35,499 nucleotides of DNA from an uncultured Acidimicrobiales bacterium (GTDB taxonomy: Bacteria; Actinomycetota; Acidimicrobiia; Acidimicrobiales; SHLQ01). Shown here in pieces: positions 8,565 to 14,638 of this stretch (the stretch's first letter is position 1; each line of letters begins with the position of its first letter). Made by a program: the position numbers and the translations under genes. The DNA is taken from the NCBI GenBank assembly GCA_938002955.1, contig CALLAA010000007.1, positions 1 to 35,499 of the forward strand, in the 5' to 3' direction. The notes below the pieces were generated by a model. That model worked only from the letters and a program-made list of their open reading frames with translations, did not search any database and was not told the DNA's origin.

Positions 8565-9683
8565 ATGCTCGACCAGGATTACCCACTTCTTGTTGGAACG
8601 TACAGCGATCTTGATGCGCTGGCCCACCAGCCGTATGCCCCGGTCCCCGGGGAAGGCATCTATTCGATGGTGTTGAGCGCTGACGGTGAACTCACGCAGA
8701 CATCGGTGATGCCAGCGCTCAACCCCGCCGTGCTTATCCCCGCCCCAGATCGGGGCATGTATGCCATCTTGGAGACGATTCAGCAGAACGGCTCCGTGGT
8801 CCGCTACGACGTCAACCCCGATGGCAGCCTCACGCAGAACGAGACGTGGGAAGCATCCGGTAAGTCCACCTGCTACCTGGCGCTTTCGCCCGATGAGGAC
8901 AATGCGGTCGTCATTAACTACTGGGATGCGACGATCGACGTCACCAAGGTCGCTGACGGCGTGCTTGCCCCCGTTCACCAGAGCTTCGTGCAGTTCCATC
9001 GGCCAGAAGACACCTGGCGCCAGGTCGAAAATCGGGAAGACCATTGGGGCAACCGTCAGGTTGGACCGCACGCACACTGCGCACACTTCTGGCACGACTG
9101 GGTCTTCATCCCCGACCTCGGGGAGAACGCCGTCTTCCAGTACCGCTGGGACAAGGCAAACAACAAGCTGATCCCCGAACTCCACATCGATTTCGCTCAA
9201 GGCTCGGGTCCTCGGCACATGGCCATGCACCCAACGCTCGATGTGTGCTACGTCTCAAACGAACTGTTCAACACCGTTTGTGTTGCTCGCCTCGACGACT
9301 CAGACCCAAGCGACGTGAAGCCTCGCCTCATCCCCTTCGAGTACGAGTCGACGCTCGAGAACCGCGATCAGGTGAGCTATGTATCGGAGATCAAGCTCTC
9401 GCCTGACGCTCGATTCCTCTACGTCTCGAACCGAGGCGACAACTCGCTCGCAATTTTCTCGGTCGACCCTAAGGATGGCACGCTCACCCGTACGGGCCTG
9501 GTGCCCACCGGTGGCAAGTTCCCTCGACACTTCTCCATCACCCCCGATGGCAAGGCGGTAATCGTCGCGAACCAGGATTCGGGCCACCTTCGGGTCTTCG
9601 ACCGCGATGTCGAGTCGGGCGATCTACTGATGACCGACGAAATCGTCGAGATTCCAGCCCCGAACTACATTCGCTTCCTGTAG
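8565..9683 (+). CDS. lactonase family protein (seven-bladed beta-propeller, YbhE/Pgl type)
   Basis: A 372-residue protein of the Lactonase family (PF10282). Recurring blade signatures include YAILE, LALSPDEDNAVVINY, GPHAHC, GSGPRHMAMHPT, ARFLYVSNRGDNSL and GKFPRHFSITPDGKAVIVANQDS. Members hydrolyse sugar lactones such as 6-phosphogluconolactone. Here it would open an aldonolactone, for example glucono- or idonolactone, to the acid used by the neighbouring dehydrogenases. No signal peptide is apparent, so it acts in the cytoplasm. It begins 18 bp after the kinase gene. The exact lactone is not visible from sequence. Confidence 0.82.
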   Translation: MLDQDYPLLVGTYSDLDALAHQPYAPVPGEGIYSMVLSADGELTQTSVMPALNPAVLIPAPDRGMYAILETIQQNGSVVRYDVNPDGSLTQNETWEASGKSTCYLALSPDEDNAVVINYWDATIDVTKVADGVLAPVHQSFVQFHRPEDTWRQVENREDHWGNRQVGPHAHCAHFWHDWVFIPDLGENAVFQYRWDKANNKLIPELHIDFAQGSGPRHMAMHPTLDVCYVSNELFNTVCVARLDDSDPSDVKPRLIPFEYESTLENRDQVSYVSEIKLSPDARFLYVSNRGDNSLAIFSVDPKDGTLTRTGLVPTGGKFPRHFSITPDGKAVIVANQDSGHLRVFDRDVESGDLLMTDEIVEIPAPNYIRFL

Positions 9684-9702
9684 ATCGAGAGGCCACTGTC
9701 CG

Positions 9703-10485
9703 ATGATTCTCATTTCTGCCAACCTTGGGTTCTTGTGGACCGACCGCTCGCTGCCCGACGCGATCCGAGCGGCGAGCGAGGCCGGCTTTGATGCCGTTGA
9801 ATGCCACATGCCCTATGAGTTCGATCCTGTCGATGTCCGGAGAACGCTCCAGGAAACCGGCCTCGAGATGGTGTCGTTGAACACGAGAATCGGCGACCAG
9901 GAGGGCGATCTCGGAGTGGCAGCAGTACCTCGTCGCGAAGCACTGGCACGTCAGTACATCGATGAGGCCATCGACTACGCCGTGGCGATTGCCTGTAGGA
10001 ACGTGAGTGTTGTTGCGGGGAGAACCGGACGCTCGAGCGCGGCCGAAGTGACGTATCGCCAGAACCTCGCATACGCAGCCGAACGGGCTGCCCAGCATGG
10101 CATTACGGTGCTCATCGAGCCGCTAAATACCGGTGTCGCAGAGGACTACCACCTCGTCAATATCGATCGAGGCATCGAAACCATCATCTCGGTTAATGCT
10201 CCGAACCTGAAACTCATGGTCGATTGTTTCCATACTCGCAAGATGGATGGCGATCTTGTGCCGGTGTTCGAGCGGGCAATGCCGTACGTCGGCCATATCC
10301 AATTTTCTTCGTTCCCGGATCGGGCCGAGCCAGACCACGGAGACATCGACTACACGACGCTGCTTCCGTGGTTGGTTGCACAGGGTTTCGATGGGCCATT
10401 CGGTGCCGAGTACACCCCAGCTGGAGATCTTGATGCCGGGCTCGGTTGGCTCGCGTCGTGGAAATCTGAAGGAGAAGCAGAATGA
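9703..10485 (+). CDS. hydroxypyruvate isomerase / OtnI-like TIM-barrel sugar isomerase
   Basis: A 260-residue AP-endonuclease-2-type TIM barrel of the hydroxypyruvate isomerase (Hyi) group. Candidate metal ligands line up with the family: Glu139 (LIEPLN), Asp174 and His177 (DCFHTRK), Gln200 (HIQFSS) and Glu236 (GAEYTP). Family members isomerise hydroxypyruvate/tartronate semialdehyde or 2-oxo-tetronate phosphates. With no glyoxylate carboligase or OtnC aldolase nearby, the substrate here is unclear; a keto-sugar-acid isomerase is possible. It lies 19 bp after the lactonase and shares ATGA with the following SDR gene. Confidence 0.75.
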   Translation: MILISANLGFLWTDRSLPDAIRAASEAGFDAVECHMPYEFDPVDVRRTLQETGLEMVSLNTRIGDQEGDLGVAAVPRREALARQYIDEAIDYAVAIACRNVSVVAGRTGRSSAAEVTYRQNLAYAAERAAQHGITVLIEPLNTGVAEDYHLVNIDRGIETIISVNAPNLKLMVDCFHTRKMDGDLVPVFERAMPYVGHIQFSSFPDRAEPDHGDIDYTTLLPWLVAQGFDGPFGAEYTPAGDLDAGLGWLASWKSEGEAE

Positions 10486-11222
10486 ACAACGTTGCAGTGG
10501 TCACCGGTGGAGGCCGAGGTATTGGCAAAGGTGTTGCGATCGCATTGAGCGAAGCTGGCTGGTCCGTCGTCGTCGCCGGCCGTACACAATCGTCGTTAAA
10601 CGAAACCGTACGTGACCTCGCCGGCGATGGGCTCGCCACCGTTGGGGACGTGAGCGACGAGTTGCAGGTCGACAAGATATTTGAGGCAGCCGTCGAGCGA
10701 TTCGGGCGGGTCGACTTGCTCTTCAACAATGCTGGCATTGCCGCTCCAGCCGTCCCGATTGACGAACTCGATGTTGATGCTTGGCGCAAGCTGATCGATA
10801 TCAATGTCACCGGAGCGTTTTTGTGCGCTCGTGCGGCCTTCCGGCAAATGCGGAACCAAGATCCACAGGGTGGTCGTATCATCAACAACGGGTCAATATC
10901 GTCGCAAACGCCGCGGTTGTACTCCGCGCCGTACACGACCTCGAAGCACGCGGTCACGGGTCTAACAAAGTCCCTGGCACTCGACGGCCGCAAGTTTGGT
11001 ATCGCGTGCGGGCAGATCGATATCGGAAACGTTACGACGGACATGGGGTCGGCGGCGGCCGCGAACGCACTACAGGCAAACGGCACCACTATCGAAGAGC
11101 CATTAATGGCAATGAAAAACGTGACCGACGCGGTGTTGTACATGGCTGGGTTGCCGCCCGAAGCGAACGCGCTATCGATGACAATAATGGCGACAAACAT
11201 GCCCCTTGTTGGTCGGGGCTAA
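10482..11222 (+). CDS. short-chain dehydrogenase/reductase of the sugar-acid locus
   Basis: A 246-residue classical SDR: cofactor motif TGGGRGIG (8-15), NNAG (82-85), Ser138, Tyr151 and Lys155 (YTTSK). It ends in the MATNMPLVGRG tail common in a subgroup of actinobacterial SDRs. The start overlaps the isomerase stop by ATGA. The reaction is NAD(P)-linked oxidation or reduction of an unidentified hydroxy compound, probably another keto-sugar acid. The gene is followed at once by the 3' remnant of a related gene. Confidence 0.85.
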   Translation: MNNVAVVTGGGRGIGKGVAIALSEAGWSVVVAGRTQSSLNETVRDLAGDGLATVGDVSDELQVDKIFEAAVERFGRVDLLFNNAGIAAPAVPIDELDVDAWRKLIDINVTGAFLCARAAFRQMRNQDPQGGRIINNGSISSQTPRLYSAPYTTSKHAVTGLTKSLALDGRKFGIACGQIDIGNVTTDMGSAAAANALQANGTTIEEPLMAMKNVTDAVLYMAGLPPEANALSMTIMATNMPLVGRG

Positions 11223-11245
11223 CGAAGGCAGGCCCGAAGCGACCT

Positions 11246-11431
11246 GCGACCGATAGGGACCAAATTTCCCAGGGCGCACCCCGACCGAACGAGACCATCA
11301 TGGGGGAACCGGTAATGCAGATGCACAATGTTGTCGACGCATTGCTCTACATGGTGGGACTTCCGCCGAAGCCAGGGGTGTTGTCATTGACGGTGATGGC
11401 CACCAACATGCCCTTCGTCGGGAGGGGCTAA
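11246..11431 (+). pseudogene. 3' remnant of a second SDR gene
   Basis: After the intact SDR stop, codons from about 11246 read ATD..ISQGAPRP.., then align with the last roughly 60 residues of the preceding SDR and end in MATNMPFVGRG at TAA 11429-11431. In the best part (from the Ile before GEP/EEP to the end) I count about 29 identical residues of 44. The Rossmann core and catalytic residues are absent and there is no credible start. It is too diverged for a recent duplication, so a tandem paralogue lost about three quarters of its length. It is conserved enough at its end to suggest recent loss or a residual role as spacer. Confidence 0.8.
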
Positions 11432-11459
11432 CCAACACCACTGCACCGAAGGAGAACCT

Positions 11460-13214
11460 GTGAGCGCAGAACTCATCGACTACGACCTGATTGTTATTGG
11501 CGGCACCGCTGGCGGCCTATCGACCGCCATCTCCTCGATTCGTTCCGGACTCAAGAAGGTCCGTGTTGTTGAACCCGGCGCAGCGGTTGCATTTCCCGAG
11601 CTCGTACCCGAGAACCAGGTCGAAGTTGGCTACGGCGAACAGCTCCTCGGAATCGATGCTGAGGACGATGTCGTCATCGTGAATACGGACCAGCGCACCT
11701 ACCGCACCCGCGGCTGCCTCGTCTCGCGGCGCCATCGCGACCCGAACTGGACGCCGCCGATAAACGCTCCACTTTCCGAACATGTCACCGTCGACGCCCT
11801 GCCCGAATGGCTCAACGACCGCGACGTGCTCGTCGTTGGACACACCAACCACGCAGCAGAACTCGTCGCCGAAGCTGCAGCCGGTGGTGCTGGCGTGGTG
11901 TTCGCCGCTGGCGGGCTCGACCCGGCAAAGCTCGCACCTGCCGCCGACGCGATGCTTCGCCGACTCGAGCGCGAACGACGGATCACCGTGCTCTACCGGT
12001 CAGTCCCCGACGAGATCGGCCACGACGGCGAGTTCCCGATTGCGTACTTCAACGATCGCCGTACGCCAGATCTCGAGTTCGACCACATCGTCTTCGCGTC
12101 CGAACGATGCCGCCCCACCGTCGGCGAACTGAACGTGAGCCAAGCCGCGATCGACAGCGGCAAGCTTTGGTTCGACGGCGCCCCCGAAGACGGTATCGAT
12201 GTCCCGAACGGTCATTCCTGGGAAGTCGGCAACTTGCTCGCCGCCGCGTGTTTCCCCGAACTCGAACCAGCCGAGCCGCCATCGGTCGTACGCCGTCGCG
12301 TCCGTCACGAATCGGCGATCAACGAATTGCGCGAAGAGAGCTACAACGCAACCATCACCGCATTCGAACAACGCCACTCGGACCTGTGGGTGCTGCGTGT
12401 TCGCCCCGACCACGGAGACACGAGCCATCTTCCCGGCCAATACGCCTCGCTCGGCCTCGGGTTCTGGGAAGACCGAGTCGACAACTACGCCGACCCCGGC
12501 ATCGACAGCAAATGGCACAAGCTGATCCGACGCTCCTACTCGATCTCACACTCGATGTTCGAAGCGTCCGGATACCTGGCGCCGCCCGACACCGAGGAGC
12601 TCGAGTTCTACATCGTGCTGGTGCCAGCCGACGACGACCACGTCTCTGCACTCACCCCGCGACTCGCGACCAAACAAGTCGGGGACCGGATCTACCTCGG
12701 GCCAAAGGTCGCCGGCCGCTACACGCTCAACGCTGTGCAATCGCCAGACACCGCAGTGGTCTTCTTCGCCACCGGAACCGGCGAAGCCCCGCACAACTCG
12801 ATGGTCACCGAGCTCCTTCGCAAAGGCCACACCGGCCCGATCGTGTCCACGGTGACCGTTCGCAACTGGCAAGACCTCGGATACCTCGACGCGCACCGCC
12901 ACCTCGAAGAGCGCTTCCCGAACTACCACTACATCCCGATGCCAACACGCGAGCCAGACGTTCCCAAGCGTTACCTCCAAGACCTGATTCGCGATGGCGA
13001 TATCGAGATGGCCCTCGGCGGAACCATGGATCCGTCGAACACGCATGCATTCCTCTGCGGCAACCCGGCCATGATCGGCCTACCCGAAGAAGACGAGAAC
13101 GGCGAAACCAGCTACCCCGAGACCACCGGCGTCATCGAACTGCTCGTCGAACGAGGCTTCACCATCGACCGTCGCAACCAGCCAGGCAATATCCACTTCG
13201 AAGAGTATTGGTAA
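11460..13214 (+). CDS. fused FAD/NAD(P)-binding domain and Fpr-type ferredoxin-NADP+ reductase
   Basis: A 584-residue flavoenzyme built from two oxidoreductase modules. Residues 1 to about 275 resemble a thioredoxin-reductase-like FAD/NAD fold: a dinucleotide motif IVIGGTAGGLSTA (11-23), a second Rossmann strand LVVGHTNHAAEL (124-135), and no CxxC redox pair seen. Residues from about 290 form a ferredoxin-NADP+ reductase: FAD-binding RRSYSI (357-362), NADP-binding FFATGTGEAPHNSM (435-448) and a C terminus ending in an aromatic pair, as in bacterial Fpr. GTG 11460 has AAGGAG (11448-11453) 6 nt upstream. It could pass electrons between NADPH and ferredoxin or flavodoxin. Its link to sugar-acid catabolism is unknown. 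Confidence 0.75.
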   Translation: MSAELIDYDLIVIGGTAGGLSTAISSIRSGLKKVRVVEPGAAVAFPELVPENQVEVGYGEQLLGIDAEDDVVIVNTDQRTYRTRGCLVSRRHRDPNWTPPINAPLSEHVTVDALPEWLNDRDVLVVGHTNHAAELVAEAAAGGAGVVFAAGGLDPAKLAPAADAMLRRLERERRITVLYRSVPDEIGHDGEFPIAYFNDRRTPDLEFDHIVFASERCRPTVGELNVSQAAIDSGKLWFDGAPEDGIDVPNGHSWEVGNLLAAACFPELEPAEPPSVVRRRVRHESAINELREESYNATITAFEQRHSDLWVLRVRPDHGDTSHLPGQYASLGLGFWEDRVDNYADPGIDSKWHKLIRRSYSISHSMFEASGYLAPPDTEELEFYIVLVPADDDHVSALTPRLATKQVGDRIYLGPKVAGRYTLNAVQSPDTAVVFFATGTGEAPHNSMVTELLRKGHTGPIVSTVTVRNWQDLGYLDAHRHLEERFPNYHYIPMPTREPDVPKRYLQDLIRDGDIEMALGGTMDPSNTHAFLCGNPAMIGLPEEDENGETSYPETTGVIELLVERGFTIDRRNQPGNIHFEEYW

Positions 13215-13263
13215 CCCTTAGTCGCCAGCGACTCCGTCGCCGATTCTGGCGACACGGGTTACC
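13210..13263 (+). terminator. two-tier hairpin at the end of the sugar-acid locus
   Basis: GGTAACCC (13210-13217) pairs with GGGTTACC (13256-13263), and inside it GTCGCCAG (13221-13228) pairs with CTGGCGAC (13246-13253). Both 8-bp arms are perfect, with a 17-nt loop. The outer arm includes the stop codon TAA of the reductase gene (13212-13214). A second small hairpin, TCCCC-TTC-GGGGA, follows at 13273-13285. There is no T tract. The position suggests the 3' end of the operon transcript. Confidence 0.65.
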
Positions 13264-13335
13264 AACCTGTCTTCCCCTTCGGGGAGCGTTTGTTCGATGT
13301 TTCGAGCCCCTAGGCGAGAAACTCGGTTAGTGAGC

Positions 13336-13438
13336 GGAGCGAACGGCGGGCACGCAGCCTTTACGCCGGAGGCGGTGTTCGGTTTTTGAATGGAGCGAAC
13401 GGCAGGCACGCAGCCGTTACGCCGGAGGCGGTGTTGGG
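13336..13438. repeat. two copies of a 47-bp tandem repeat, period 56
   Basis: Copies at 13336-13382 and 13392-13438 match at 44 of 47 positions (differences at copy positions 13, 25 and 45). Each unit contains CGCCGGAGGCG, a small self-complementary core. The block sits in the 290-bp gap between the reductase and diguanylate cyclase genes, which otherwise shows no gene. Such units are probably dispersed elsewhere in the genome, but that cannot be seen here. Confidence 0.8.
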
Positions 13439-13504
13439 TGGCGTTTGGTTTGGGTCTCGTACCAAGATTGATGTGTCGAAATTGGCCTTTTGAGGGCTTA
13501 GGTC

Positions 13505-14557
13505 GTGGCCCGCGTTCGCCGAAAACTCGGGTGTATGGAGAGCGAAGATTCCGAGGACAGAAGTGACGGCGATGCTCGCCTGATCGAAATGTGCAACCGG
13601 ATCTTCCCGCGCCTGACCCCGGTCTACGCAGCTGTTGGATTGCTCTTGCTGTTGTCCACACCGTTCTATGGCTGGTGGGTCATGCTGCCGGTCATCGTCG
13701 ATGGAGCCAAGGCCGCGCTTGCGCATCGCATGGCCCAGACCAGCAAGAACCCGCAGCTCGTCTACGTCACCGACCAATACACGAGCGTCGTCCTCATCGG
13801 CACCGCCATCTTCTTCGCCGGCGGTGCCAGTTCCCCGTTCTTCCCGTTCATGGCCGCGTTCGCTGGGCTGTTCCCCGTGCTGTTCAACCGACGCCACGTC
13901 CGCAGGAGCTTCGCACTGCTCGTCATCACCTGTGCAATCACTGCACTTGGACCGGCGAGACCAATCGAATACGAGATGTTCTTCCGGCTCGGAACCCTCG
14001 TGTGTCTGATGTTCGCATTGCGGGTATTTGCGACAGAGCTGATGAACTCGGACCTGCAGTACCGGGCAGCGTCGCTCGTCGATGGACTCACCGGCCTTGC
14101 CAACCGTCGCTCCTTCGAATCCGAACTCGCGGCACTAAACACGCGATTTGCCGAGCGCCCGATGGCCGCGGCGCTCATCGTCGGCGACATCGACCATTTC
14201 AAAAAGGTCAACGATGAGCACGGACACGCCGTTGGCGACCGGGTGTTGAAAGATGTCGCCCACGAACTCACCCGAGCGTTCCGCAGCGAAGACAGCGCGT
14301 ACCGAATTGGCGGCGAGGAGTTCGCGTTCATCGCGCTCGGTGTCACGCCCGAACTCGCCGAAGGCATGGCAGACGCCATTCGCGACCGGATCACGGTTTC
14401 CTATCCCGCCGGACTCGACATTTCGATGTCGTTCGGCGTGGCCATGTACCACCCCGGAGAATCGACAAAGAAGTGGTTCCGGCGCTCCGATGCTGCGCTG
14501 TTTGAGGCCAAACGGGCTGGACGGAACCGTGTCACCATGGCGACGTCCACGCAGTGA
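13505..14557 (+). CDS. membrane-bound diguanylate cyclase (GGDEF)
   Basis: A 350-residue protein (from GTG 13505; ATG 13535 is an alternative, neither with a clear ribosome site). The N-terminal half has about five hydrophobic segments (roughly 40-60, 93-108, 113-127, 136-150, 160-176). The C-terminal half is a full GGDEF domain: DGLTGLANRRSF (193-204), metal-binding GDIDHFKKVND (227-237), active-site GGEEF (269-273) and an inhibitory I-site RSED (260-263) exactly five residues before it. It should make cyclic di-GMP from GTP and be product-inhibited. No c-di-GMP phosphodiesterase or receptor gene is adjacent. Confidence 0.92.
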   Translation: MARVRRKLGCMESEDSEDRSDGDARLIEMCNRIFPRLTPVYAAVGLLLLLSTPFYGWWVMLPVIVDGAKAALAHRMAQTSKNPQLVYVTDQYTSVVLIGTAIFFAGGASSPFFPFMAAFAGLFPVLFNRRHVRRSFALLVITCAITALGPARPIEYEMFFRLGTLVCLMFALRVFATELMNSDLQYRAASLVDGLTGLANRRSFESELAALNTRFAERPMAAALIVGDIDHFKKVNDEHGHAVGDRVLKDVAHELTRAFRSEDSAYRIGGEEFAFIALGVTPELAEGMADAIRDRITVSYPAGLDISMSFGVAMYHPGESTKKWFRRSDAALFEAKRAGRNRVTMATSTQ

Positions 14558-14575
14558 GCTAGCGGCGAGACGCGA

Positions 14576-14638
14576 CTATTCGCTGCTGAGCCGCAGTTAT
14601 TCGCTGCTCAGACGCAATTATTCGCTGCTCAGACGCAG
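14576..14638. repeat. three 21-bp tandem repeats spanning a stop codon
   Basis: Units at 14576-14596, 14597-14617 and 14618-14638; the last two match at 20 of 21 bases and the first is more diverged. On the minus strand each unit encodes Leu-Arg-Leu-Ser-Ser-Glu-stop or a close variant in the same frame, so the final seven codons of the trehalose-phosphatase/GH15 gene, stop included, are present three times. Confidence 0.85.

Noticed and set aside
7989-9230. 413-codon open frame antisense to the kinase and lactonase genes
   Set aside because: Shadow of two real genes; no motif, and it crosses their boundary.
10214-11200. 328-codon minus-strand frame opposite the isomerase and SDR genes
   Set aside because: Ser/Thr/Pro-rich shadow reading with no domain.
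11300-11431. Small protein gene from ATG 11300 in the SDR remnant
   Set aside because: It is the C-terminal tail of an SDR without the fold, and no ribosome binding site supports that start.
11807-13330. 507-codon open frame on the plus strand inside the reductase gene
   Set aside because: Composition is dominated by Arg and Pro, as expected for an out-of-frame reading of GC-rich coding DNA; the FNR frame has clear motifs.
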